This document shows, in pieces, positions 35,697 to 43,678 of a stretch of DNA of 64,000 nucleotides; the stretch's first letter is position 1; the number at the start of each line of letters is the position of its first letter. The position numbers and the translations under genes were made by a program. The notes beneath the pieces were generated by a model. The model had not been told where the DNA came from, did not search any database, and saw nothing but the letters and a program-made list of their open reading frames with translations. Origin of the DNA: Actinopolyspora saharensis (GTDB lineage Bacteria > Actinomycetota > Actinomycetes > Mycobacteriales > Pseudonocardiaceae). The stretch spans positions 1,426,001-1,490,000 of the forward strand of contig NZ_FNKO01000001.1 of assembly GCF_900100925.1 (NCBI RefSeq). Reading direction: 5' to 3'.

Positions 35697-37514
35697 ATGG
35701 AATTCAGGCACGAACTCGCCCAACAGCTACGCGTGGACTCGATCAGGTCCTCCGCCGCCGCGGGATCCGGGCACCCGACCTCGTCGATGTCGGCCGCCGA
35801 CCTGATGGCGGCGCTGCTGGACGGCCATCTGCGATTGGACTTCGCCCACCCGGACAACCCGGAAAACGACCACCTGATCTTTTCCAAGGGACACGCCTCC
35901 CCGCTGCTCTACGCCTGCTTCAAGGCCGCCGGGGCCATCGAGGACGCGGAGATGATGACCTTCCGCGAATTCGGCAGCAGGATGGAGGGCCACCCCACCC
36001 CCGTGCTGCCGTGGGTGGACGTGGCCACTGGCTCCCTCGGGCAGGGACTTCCCATAGGCGTGGGCCTGGGAATGACCATCAGCGCGCTGGACAACCTCGA
36101 CAACCGGGTGTGGGTGTTGTGCGGCGACAGCGAGATGGCCGAAGGCTCGATCTGGGAAGCGTTCGAACACGCCGCCCACTACCGGCTGGACAACGTGACC
36201 GCGCTCATCGACGTCAACCGCCTCGGGCAGACCGGGGAAACCATGCACGGTTGGGAGCTGAGCGCCTACTCGGCCAGGGCGCGCGCCATCGGTTGGCACG
36301 CCATCGAGGTGGACGGGCACGATCCCTCCGCGATCGAGGAGGCGTTCAACGAGGCCGAGTCCACCACGGGGCGTCCGACGGCCATCGTGGCCCGCACGCT
36401 CAAGGGCAAGGGCGTGAGCGAGGTCGAGGACCGCACCGGTAAGCACGGCAAGCCACTCGAGGACTCGGAGGCGGCCATCTCCGAGCTCGGCGGGTACCGC
36501 GACCTCGACGTCAAGGTCTCCGCTCCCGAGGGCGGCAAGCGGCCGCGGCGCTTCGACAGCGCAGCGGCCGAGCTCCCGAGCTACGAGCTCGGCTCCTCCG
36601 TGGCCACCCGCAAGGCCTACGGTCAAGGCCTGCGCGCTCTGGGCACCCGGCGCGGTGACGTGGTCGCCATGGACGGCGAGGTGTCCAACTCCACCCACTC
36701 GGAGCAGTTCCGCGAGGGCCACCCCGAGCGCTACTTCGAGATGTACATCGCCGAGCAGCAGATGCTGGCGACCGCGGTGGGGATGCAGGTGCGGGGCTGG
36801 ACGCCGTTCTCCTCCACCTTCGCCGCGTTCCTGACCCGCGCCTACGACTTCATCAGGATGGCGGCCGTCAGCCGGGCCGACCTGTGCCTGATGGGCTCGC
36901 ACGCCGGGGTCGCGATCGGCGAGGACGGCCCCTCCCAGATGGCGCTGGAGGACCTGGCCGCCATGCGCGCGGTGCACGGCAGCACCGTGCTGTACCCGTG
37001 CGACGGGAACCAGGCGGCTCAACTGCTGGAGCCGATGGCCGACCGGAGCGGGATCTGCTACATGCGCACCAGTCGCGGTGCCTCCCCCGTGATCTACGGA
37101 CCCGAGGAGCAGTTCCCCGTCGGGGGGTCCAAGACGGTCCGCGACGGGGACCACGTGACGCTCGTCGGCGCGGGCGTGACCCTCCACGAGGCGCTGGCCG
37201 CCGCCGACCGGCTCGCCGAGGAGGGCATCCGGGCGCGGGTCGTCGACCTCTACTCGATCAAACCGATCGACTCGGAGACGTTGCGCTCCGCGGCGAACCA
37301 GACGGCCGGGCTGATCACGGTCGAGGACCACTGGCCCGAGGGAGGCCTCGGGGACGCGGTGCTGGCCGCGCTCGCCGACACCGGAACGACCGCCCCGGTG
37401 CGCAAGCTCGCCGTGTCGGTCATGCCCGGTTCCGGCAAACCGGCCGAACTGCTCGGACAGGCCGGGATCGACGCCACGGCCATCGCCGAAGCCGCCCGCG
37501 GGCTCGTACGTTGA
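35697..37514 (+). CDS. Transketolase
   Basis: The 605-residue thiamine diphosphate enzyme has the cofactor-binding core GDSEMAEGSIWEAFEHAAHY at about 144, the pyrimidine domain from about 300 and the C-terminal transketolase domain with VEDHWPEGGLGDAVLAAL. It resembles the shorter, human-type transketolases rather than the 690-residue Streptomyces housekeeping form, so it may be a second copy. It moves two-carbon units in the pentose phosphate pathway. An in-frame GTG at 35688 is an alternative start. Confidence 0.88.
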   Translation: MEFRHELAQQLRVDSIRSSAAAGSGHPTSSMSAADLMAALLDGHLRLDFAHPDNPENDHLIFSKGHASPLLYACFKAAGAIEDAEMMTFREFGSRMEGHPTPVLPWVDVATGSLGQGLPIGVGLGMTISALDNLDNRVWVLCGDSEMAEGSIWEAFEHAAHYRLDNVTALIDVNRLGQTGETMHGWELSAYSARARAIGWHAIEVDGHDPSAIEEAFNEAESTTGRPTAIVARTLKGKGVSEVEDRTGKHGKPLEDSEAAISELGGYRDLDVKVSAPEGGKRPRRFDSAAAELPSYELGSSVATRKAYGQGLRALGTRRGDVVAMDGEVSNSTHSEQFREGHPERYFEMYIAEQQMLATAVGMQVRGWTPFSSTFAAFLTRAYDFIRMAAVSRADLCLMGSHAGVAIGEDGPSQMALEDLAAMRAVHGSTVLYPCDGNQAAQLLEPMADRSGICYMRTSRGASPVIYGPEEQFPVGGSKTVRDGDHVTLVGAGVTLHEALAAADRLAEEGIRARVVDLYSIKPIDSETLRSAANQTAGLITVEDHWPEGGLGDAVLAALADTGTTAPVRKLAVSVMPGSGKPAELLGQAGIDATAIAEAARGLVR

Positions 37515-37568
37515 GCCACCTCGCCTAGAGCGCGGTGCCCCAGCTCGATCGACCTGGCGGTCCCTTCC

Positions 37569-37617
37569 GCGGCGGTGCCGGCTGCTCGGCCCCTGCTCCG
37601 GCCCCCGGCACCGCCGC
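37569..37617. terminator. 13-bp perfect hairpin after transketolase
   Basis: GCGGCGGTGCCGG (37569-37581) and CCGGCACCGCCGC (37605-37617) pair around a 23-base loop, 55 bases past the transketolase stop and before tex. Confidence 0.5.
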
Positions 37618-37716
37618 GCCACGCCGAGATCGCCCTGGCCCACCAGGACGGCGACAATGGGCGAGAATGCCCTCGCAACAAGGGCCAGCAGGTCGGTCGA
37701 AAGGCTGAACAGGAAC

Positions 37717-40119
37717 GTGACGACGTCGATTCACCAAAGGATCGCCGAGGAGCTCGGTGCACGCGCGGAACAGGTGGCAGCTGCCGTGCAGCTGCTCGAC
37801 GACGGGGCCACGGTCCCCTTCGTCGCCCGGTACCGCAAGGAGGTCACCGGCGCGCTCGACGACACACAGCTGCGCACGCTGGAGCAGCGACTGCGTTACC
37901 TGCGCGAGCTGGAGCAGCGGCGCACCACGATCCTCGAGGAGATCCGCAAGCAGGGCAAGCTCGACGACGAGCTGCACGCCCGGATCTCCGCCGCCGACTC
38001 CAAGGCGCGGCTGGAGGATCTGTACCTGCCGTTCAAACCCAAGCGCCGCACCAAGGCGCAGGTGGCGCGGGAAGCGGGGCTGGAGCCGCTCGCCGACGCG
38101 CTGCTCACCGACCCGCAGCAGGACCCGCAGACCGTGGCAGCGGACTACGTCGACTCCGAGAACGGGATCGCCGACGCCAACGCCGCGCTGACCGGGGCCC
38201 GTTCGATCCTGGTCGAGCGATTCGCCGAGGACGGCGACCTGATCGGCGAGCTGCGCGAGCGGGCCTGGGGGCGCGGGCTGCTCTCCTCCAAGGTCCGGGA
38301 GGGCGCCGAGAACAGCGGGGCGAAGTTCGCGGACTACTTCGATTTCGCCGAACCCCTGCGCACACTTCCCTCCCACCGGGTGCTGGCGCTGTTCCGCGGG
38401 GAGAAGGAGGAGATCCTCGAACTGTCCCTGGACCCGGATCCGGAGCACGAGCCCGCGCAAGGGCCCGGTGACTACGAGGCGGCCATAGCTGCCAGGTTCG
38501 GCATCAGCGACGCGGGGCGTCCGGCCGATGCCTGGCTGCGCGAGACGGTTCGCTGGGCCTGGCGCACCCGGATCATGGTCCACATCGACCTCGACCTGCG
38601 CGGCAGGCTGCGCCAGCAGGCCGAGGACGAGGCGGTCCGGATCTTCGCGGGCAATCTCCGCGACCTGCTGCTGGCCGCTCCGGCAGGCCCACGTCCCACG
38701 ATCGGGCTCGATCCCGGCTACCGCACCGGTGTGAAGGTCGCGGTGGTGGACGGGACCGGCAAGCTGGTGGAAACGGCCACCATCCACCCGCACGAGCCGC
38801 AGCGGCGCTGGGACGAAGCCGTGACAACCCTGCAGCGGCTGGTCGATCAGCACCAGGCCCGGCTCATCGCCGTCGGCAACGGGACCGCTTCCAGGGAGAC
38901 CGACGAGCTGGCGGCGCAAGTGGTGGCCTCCCGCGAGAACACGACCAAGGTGTCGGTCTCCGAGTCCGGTGCCTCGGTCTACTCCGCCTCGGCCTACGCC
39001 TCCAGGGAGCTTCCCGAGGTGGACGTCTCGCTGCGCGGGGCCGCCTCGATCGCCCGCAGGCTCCAGGACCCGCTGGCCGAGCTGGTCAAGATCGAGCCGA
39101 AGTCCATCGGTGTGGGCCAGTACCAGCACGACGTGTCCGAGTCGAAGCTCTCGCAGTCCCTGGACGCCGTGGTCGAGGACTGCGTCAACGCGGTCGGCGT
39201 GGACGTCAACACCGCATCGGCCCCGCTGCTGACCAGGGTTTCCGGGATCAACGCCGGGCTGGCCGAGAACATCGTCGGGCACCGCGAGGCGCACGGCCCC
39301 TTCAGTTCCAGGCAGGGGCTCAAGCAGGTGTCCCGGCTGGGCCCGAAGGCGTTCGAGCAGTGCGCGGGCTTCCTGCGCATCACCAACGGGGACGACCCGC
39401 TGGACTCCTCCAGCGTCCACCCGGAGAGCTATCCCGTGGTGCACCGCATCGTCGATTCCACCGGCGGTTCGCTGACCGAGATCATCGGCAACACGCGGCT
39501 GCTGCGCGGGCTGCGCCCCGCCGATTTCGCGGACGACTCCTTCGGGCTCCCCACGGTCACCGACATCATCTCCGAGCTGGAAAAGCCCGGCCGCGACCCG
39601 CGCCCCGAGTTCCGCACCGCCCGGTTCGCGGAAGGGGTGCACTCGCTGAACGACCTGAAGCCGGGCATGGTGCTGGAGGGCGCGGTCACCAACGTGGCCG
39701 CCTTCGGAGCCTTCGTCGACGTGGGGGTGCACCAGGACGGCCTGGTCCACGTCTCGGCCATGTCGAAGTCCTTCGTCGAGGATCCGCGCGAGGTCGCCAA
39801 ACCCGGTGACGTGGTGCGCGTCAAGGTCCGGGAGGTGGACGTGGAGCGCAAGCGCATCTCCCTGACCATGCGGCTGGAGGACGAGGTCGCCGCCGGAGGC
39901 GGCGACAACGGCGCGAGCTCCGACGGCGATTCGGCCTCCGGTCGGGGATCACGTCCGCGCCGGGAGAACGGCAACGGCGCAGGCGGTGGGACCGGCAAGA
40001 ACGGCAGGAGCGGAAAGGGCGGCAAGCAGGGCAAGCAGCGGGACGGCAAGCCCGCGGGGGGCCGGCAGGGCGCCCTGGCAGACGCCCTGCGGCGCGCGGG
40101 TTACGACGCGGGGTCCTGA
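37717..40119 (+). CDS. Tex-family RNA-binding transcription accessory protein
   Basis: The 800-residue protein begins with the Tex N-terminal helical domain (SIHQRIAEELG ... PFVARYRKEVTGALDD), has a YqgF-like RNase H fold around PTIGLDPGYRTGVKVAVVDG, a helix-hairpin-helix region (VNTASAPLLTRVSGINAGLA) and an S1 RNA-binding domain at about 635-705 (GMVLEGAVTNVAAFGAFVDV). The last 90 residues are a Gly/Lys/Arg-rich tail, probably RNA-binding. GTG 37717 is chosen because family members start at this TTSIHQRIA point; an ATG at 37657 adds 20 residues. Confidence 0.9.
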   Translation: MTTSIHQRIAEELGARAEQVAAAVQLLDDGATVPFVARYRKEVTGALDDTQLRTLEQRLRYLRELEQRRTTILEEIRKQGKLDDELHARISAADSKARLEDLYLPFKPKRRTKAQVAREAGLEPLADALLTDPQQDPQTVAADYVDSENGIADANAALTGARSILVERFAEDGDLIGELRERAWGRGLLSSKVREGAENSGAKFADYFDFAEPLRTLPSHRVLALFRGEKEEILELSLDPDPEHEPAQGPGDYEAAIAARFGISDAGRPADAWLRETVRWAWRTRIMVHIDLDLRGRLRQQAEDEAVRIFAGNLRDLLLAAPAGPRPTIGLDPGYRTGVKVAVVDGTGKLVETATIHPHEPQRRWDEAVTTLQRLVDQHQARLIAVGNGTASRETDELAAQVVASRENTTKVSVSESGASVYSASAYASRELPEVDVSLRGAASIARRLQDPLAELVKIEPKSIGVGQYQHDVSESKLSQSLDAVVEDCVNAVGVDVNTASAPLLTRVSGINAGLAENIVGHREAHGPFSSRQGLKQVSRLGPKAFEQCAGFLRITNGDDPLDSSSVHPESYPVVHRIVDSTGGSLTEIIGNTRLLRGLRPADFADDSFGLPTVTDIISELEKPGRDPRPEFRTARFAEGVHSLNDLKPGMVLEGAVTNVAAFGAFVDVGVHQDGLVHVSAMSKSFVEDPREVAKPGDVVRVKVREVDVERKRISLTMRLEDEVAAGGGDNGASSDGDSASGRGSRPRRENGNGAGGGTGKNGRSGKGGKQGKQRDGKPAGGRQGALADALRRAGYDAGS

Positions 40120-40403
40120 CCACCGGCCGCCTGGCCGGGGCGGAACCCGTAACCGCTGATCCTGGTGAACGGCCACTGGTGCACCGGACGGGCGAGCAGC
40201 TCTCCGGGAGGGTCGGCGAGCTCTTCCGGTGCACCGTCGAAGTGGGCGAGCACGACCACCCGGTCCTGCCCCCCGCGGTAGACGGCCGCGTCGCGGCACG
40301 AGCCGTGCTCGCTCATCTCGGCCAGGGTGCTGTCCGCCCACGCGAGCAGTTCCTCCTGCCTGCCCTCCGCGGCGCGGGCCTCCCACATGAGGGCCTCCGT
40401 CAC
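40101..40403 (-). CDS. Small unknown protein of the hydroxyarylate decarboxylase operon
   Basis: The 100-residue soluble protein has no assigned family. The alternating pattern EARAAEGRQEELLAWADSTL ... DAAVYRGGQDRVVVLAHFDG suggests a ferredoxin-like alpha/beta fold such as the ABM/EthD dimers (tentative). GTG 40403 is preceded by GGGGG at good spacing and overlaps the stop of the zinc-ribbon subunit gene by four bases, so it is the last gene of the decarboxylase operon. Its 3' end overlaps the convergent tex gene by 19 bases. Confidence 0.7.
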   Translation of the reverse strand: MTEALMWEARAAEGRQEELLAWADSTLAEMSEHGSCRDAAVYRGGQDRVVVLAHFDGAPEELADPPGELLARPVHQWPFTRISGYGFRPGQAAGGQDPAS

Positions 40404-40642
40404 GACGTCACCCCCTTCGCATCGGCGCGCAGCTCCGGTATCGCGGGCACCTGCGGAGCGTTGTCGATGTCGGCCCTGCTCATCCGGAACCGCTCGGGGT
40501 AGGCCTGCCTGGTGCTGCGCCGCGCCGGTTCACTGGTGCGCCAGGTGTACAGGCACAGGTCGCAGCGCAGCACCTTCCACGCCCCGGGCACGGGCGAGGT
40601 CGCGAGTTCGCTGATGTTCTCGTCGGCACAACGTGGGCACAT
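40400..40642 (-). CDS. bsdD: Non-oxidative hydroxyarylic acid decarboxylase subunit D
   Basis: The 80-residue zinc-ribbon-like protein has C2-x2-C5 and C27-x2-C30, the LYTWRTSEPARR segment and the tail MSRADIDNAPQVPAIPEL that define the BsdD/VdcD/ShdD subunit. In Bacillus and Streptomyces systems it accompanies UbiX- and UbiD-type subunits to give reversible decarboxylation of hydroxybenzoates or vanillate. It is transcribed after the UbiD gene with a 35-base gap. Confidence 0.88.
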   Translation of the reverse strand: MCPRCADENISELATSPVPGAWKVLRCDLCLYTWRTSEPARRSTRQAYPERFRMSRADIDNAPQVPAIPELRADAKGVTS

Positions 40643-40677
40643 CGTCTGCTGCCTCCGGTTTCCTCGTTCGGTGTGGT

Positions 40678-42117
40678 TCAGCGGTTCTCGTTGGCTCGTT
40701 CGGCGATCATCGACGACAGCTTGTCGATCCAGGCACCGGTTTCCGGGAGGTCCGTGACCGGCTGGCCGTAGCGGCCGCGGTCGTCCGGTGCCACGGGGGT
40801 GGTCGCGTCGATGACGAGCTTGTTGGTGACCCCGGGCGGCTGCGAGCCCGGGTCCAGTTCCAGCACCGACATGTTCGGCAGGTTGACCAGATCGGAAGCC
40901 GCGTTGACCTTGGTGGACAGCGCCCACATGACCTGGGGCAGGTTGAAGGGATCGACGTCCTCGTCGACGACGATGACCATCTTGCAGTAGCCGAGCCCGT
41001 GCGGGGTGGTCATGGTGCGCAGGCCGACCGAGCGGGCGAAACCGCCGTAGCGTTTCCTGGTGGACACGATCGCCAGCAGCCCGTGGGTGTACATCGCGTT
41101 GACGGCCTGCACCTCGGGGAAGTCGGCCCGCAGCTGCTGGTAGAGCGGCACGCAGGTGGCGGGGCCGATCAGGTAGTCGACCTCGGTCCACGGCATGCCG
41201 AGGTACAGCGACTCGAAGACCGGGGAGGTGCGGTAGGAGATCCGGTCCACGCGCAGCACCGTCATGCTGCGCCCGCCCGAGTAGTGTCCGGTGAACTCGC
41301 CGAACGGTCCCTCGATCTCGCGTTGGCGCCCCTCGATGACCCCTTCGAGCACGACTTCGCTGCCCCACGGGACGTCGAGCCCGGTCAGCGGGGCCTTCGT
41401 GATCGGTTCCGGGCTCCCGCGCAGCGCGCCGGCCATCTCGTACTCGGACTGCTCGTACCCGAGCGGGGTTCCGGCAACGACGGAGATCACCGGCTCGTTG
41501 CCCAGGGTGACCGCGACCGGAAGGTCCTCCCCGCGTTGTTCCGCCGCGTTGAGGTGCAGCGCGATGTCGTGCATCGGGACCGGCTGGAGTCCGAGGCGGT
41601 TGGTTCCCTTGACCTCCATCCGGTAGGTACCGACGTTCTGCTTGTCGAAGTTCTCGGGATCATCCGGGTCGCGGGAAACGACCGCGGCCTTGTCCAGGTA
41701 GAAGCCCCCGTCCCCGTCGTTGAGCCGGAACAGCGGCAGCACGTCGAACAGGTTCACGTCCGAGCTGCTGACGGAGTTCTCGGCCCACGGGGGGTCGTCC
41801 CTGCGCTCGACGGGGGCGGGGAAGTTCTCCCAACGCCGGATGAACTCCTCCACCTGCCCCCTGGTCGAGGTGTTGGGCGGCAGGTCGAACGCGATCGCGT
41901 GGTTGGCCCACGAACCGTGCGCGTTCAGCGCGATCCGGGGGTGTTCGAATCCGGTGACGTTGTCGAAGTACAGCGCCGGGGCCTGCTCCCCGAGTCGGTT
42001 GGCCGCGTTGGCCGCGGCCCCCAGGTCGGGCTCCGGGTCGACCTGCTCCTCGACGTGCAGCAGCTGTCCCTGCTGGTCGAGGGCATCGAGGTAGGAACGC
42101 AGATCGTCGTAGGGCAT
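40678..42117 (-). CDS. bsdC: UbiD-family hydroxyarylic acid decarboxylase, subunit C
   Basis: The 479-residue prenyl-FMN-dependent decarboxylase has the prFMN/metal region NVGTYRMEVKGTNRLGLQ and the catalytic glutamates in EGPFGEFTGHY (E269, E274). It would decarboxylate a phenolic acid such as 4-hydroxybenzoate, vanillate or protocatechuate. It lies between the UbiX-type prenyltransferase and subunit D genes, all minus strand. Substrate cannot be read from sequence; the neighbouring protocatechuate pathway suggests phenolic acids. Confidence 0.9.
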   Translation of the reverse strand: MPYDDLRSYLDALDQQGQLLHVEEQVDPEPDLGAAANAANRLGEQAPALYFDNVTGFEHPRIALNAHGSWANHAIAFDLPPNTSTRGQVEEFIRRWENFPAPVERRDDPPWAENSVSSSDVNLFDVLPLFRLNDGDGGFYLDKAAVVSRDPDDPENFDKQNVGTYRMEVKGTNRLGLQPVPMHDIALHLNAAEQRGEDLPVAVTLGNEPVISVVAGTPLGYEQSEYEMAGALRGSPEPITKAPLTGLDVPWGSEVVLEGVIEGRQREIEGPFGEFTGHYSGGRSMTVLRVDRISYRTSPVFESLYLGMPWTEVDYLIGPATCVPLYQQLRADFPEVQAVNAMYTHGLLAIVSTRKRYGGFARSVGLRTMTTPHGLGYCKMVIVVDEDVDPFNLPQVMWALSTKVNAASDLVNLPNMSVLELDPGSQPPGVTNKLVIDATTPVAPDDRGRYGQPVTDLPETGAWIDKLSSMIAERANENR

Positions 42118-42153
42118 GTGGCGTTCTCCTGACGTACGAGCGGTGGGGTGGGG

Positions 42154-42738
42154 TCACGAATCCGTTCGACGCGCGGCGTTGAGCCCTTGCCAACGTCCGG
42201 CCGAGGAGCTCGACAGGCCGAACTGGTCGAGCACCCGGTTCACGACGTGGTCGACCACGTCGCCGACGACTTCCGGGTTGTTGTAGAAGGCGGGCATCGG
42301 CGGCACCAGCACGGCTCCCATGCGGGCCAGCGCGAGCATGTTCTCCAGGTGGATCTCGTTGAGCGGGGTCTCCCTGGGAACGAGGACGAGCTTGCGGTGC
42401 TCCTTGAGGGTGACGTCGGCGGCCCTACCGATGAGTCCGTCGGCGTAGCCGGTGCGTATCCCGGCGACCGTCTTCATGCTGCAGGGCAGAATCACCATGC
42501 CGTCGGTGTGAAACGATCCGGAGGAGATCGTGGCCGCCTGGTCACCGGGTCCGTGGACCTCGTCGGCCAGTTTGGTGAACTCCCGCGCTCCGTACCCGGT
42601 CTCCAGCTCGATCGTGGTTCTGGCCCACCTGCTGAGCACCAGATGCGTGTGCACGTCCGGATCGCCGCGCAGCGCCTCGAGCAGCCCCGCGGCCAATGGA
42701 GCCCCGGTGGCTCCCGTGACTCCCACCACCAACCGCAT
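42154..42738 (-). CDS. bsdB: UbiX-type flavin prenyltransferase, subunit B
   Basis: The 194-residue Rossmann-like flavoprotein has MRLVVGVTGATGAPLAAGLL, ISSGSFHTDGMVILPCSMKT and LVPRETPLNEIHLENMLALA, all UbiX hallmarks. It makes prenylated FMN for the UbiD subunit. The ATG at 42738 has GGAG six bases upstream and follows a short AT-rich leader carrying the operator palindromes. It is the first gene of the decarboxylase operon. Confidence 0.92.
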   Translation of the reverse strand: MRLVVGVTGATGAPLAAGLLEALRGDPDVHTHLVLSRWARTTIELETGYGAREFTKLADEVHGPGDQAATISSGSFHTDGMVILPCSMKTVAGIRTGYADGLIGRAADVTLKEHRKLVLVPRETPLNEIHLENMLALARMGAVLVPPMPAFYNNPEVVGDVVDHVVNRVLDQFGLSSSSAGRWQGLNAARRTDS

Positions 42739-42753
42739 TGTCACTCCAAAAAT

Positions 42754-42788
42754 CGTTCGTGGACGAACGTTCGTGTACATACTAGCAC
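42754..42788 (-). promoter_or_regulatory. Promoter and overlapping operator palindromes of the decarboxylase operon
   Basis: CGTTCGT-GG-ACGAACG (42754-42769) and the perfect 12-bp palindrome ACGAACGTTCGT (42763-42774) overlap each other. A TAGTAT -10-like hexamer on the minus strand lies just upstream (about 42778-42783), so a bound regulator would cover the transcription start. The divergent MarR gene at 43143 is the obvious candidate. The rest of the 404-base gap to 43142 holds nothing I recognise. Confidence 0.6.
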
Positions 42789-43142
42789 TGGACCGGGCAG
42801 GAACGCACGGGGTCACCTCCCGGTTCCGCGCAGCTGCCGCCCCGCTGCTGCCCCACCGAGCCGGCGACCGCCCCGAAGGCCGGACCCGCGCGGAGCGGCC
42901 ACGCTGTCCGGCCTCGCACCGGGGACAATGGAAAACTCCGACAGGAGAGCGCGGGTTGCTCCGCTCGGGAGGTGGGTGCGCGCGTGGGGAACTCCGGCGG
43001 TGCCGGGTGCGCAGGCGGGTGGAGGCGACTTCGCCGCTCGTCCGCTCGTCCTGCGACCGCCCCGACCGAGCGGGTACCCGCCCGATCCGCGCGGGCTCTA
43101 AGATGCACGGGCCCCAACGACGACCGACTGCGAGAGAACACA

Positions 43143-43595
43143 GTGGAACTGGACGCGGCCGTCTTCCACCTGCTGCGCCGCACGCTGCAGGAGCACAACG
43201 CCAACTGGCAGGCGCAAATCCCCGAACTGACCAAACCGCAGTACGCGGTGCTGCGCGCGGTGGACGAGCACCCCGGCATCGAGCAGGCCGCCGTCGGCCA
43301 GCAGGCGGCCATCGACAAGGCCACCCTGGCCTCGCTGCTGCCGAGGCTCGAGCAGCGCGGACTGCTGTCCCGCGCCGTGGACAGCGGCGACCGCAGGCGA
43401 CGCCTGCTGCACCTGACCGAGCGGGGACGGGAGGTCCTGCTGCGGGCGGATTCGGTCGCCGAGTCCGTCAACGGAGCCATGCTTGCCCGCCTGTCCGAGG
43501 CGGAGCGCGAACAGCTGCGCCACCTGCTGCGGAAACTGGCCGACGAGCAGGGCGGCTCCACCACCCCGGATCAGCAGGAGGCCCCGCCGTATTGA
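43143..43595 (+). CDS. MarR-family transcriptional regulator
   Basis: The 150-residue winged-helix dimeric regulator has LTKPQYAVLRAVDEHPGIEQ, recognition helix region IDKATLASLLPRLEQRGLLS and wing SGDRRRRLLHLTERG. GTG 43143 follows GAGAGAACACA. It is divergent from the decarboxylase operon and 83 bases upstream of an ABC exporter gene, so it probably responds to a phenolic ligand and controls both. No cysteine sensor is present. Confidence 0.85.
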   Translation: MELDAAVFHLLRRTLQEHNANWQAQIPELTKPQYAVLRAVDEHPGIEQAAVGQQAAIDKATLASLLPRLEQRGLLSRAVDSGDRRRRLLHLTERGREVLLRADSVAESVNGAMLARLSEAEREQLRHLLRKLADEQGGSTTPDQQEAPPY

Positions 43596-43609
43596 CCCCC
43601 GGAAAAATA

Positions 43610-43638
43610 TTGACTTCCAGTGAACTTCAAGTCATTTG
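43610..43638 (+). promoter_or_regulatory. Promoter of the ABC exporter with internal palindrome
   Basis: TTGACT (43610-43615), a 17-base spacer and a weak CATTTG -10 (43633-43638). The spacer contains ACTTCAAGT (43624-43632), a 4+1+4 palindrome suited to a MarR-type repressor. Confidence 0.45.
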
Positions 43639-43678
43639 ATCGAACGACACCGATCCCACCACGCAGAAAGGTGCCGGC

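Noticed and set aside
37525..39750. 741-residue frame antisense to tex
   Set aside because: Repeated Gln/Gly/Arg-rich composition without motifs; tex on the plus strand is certain.
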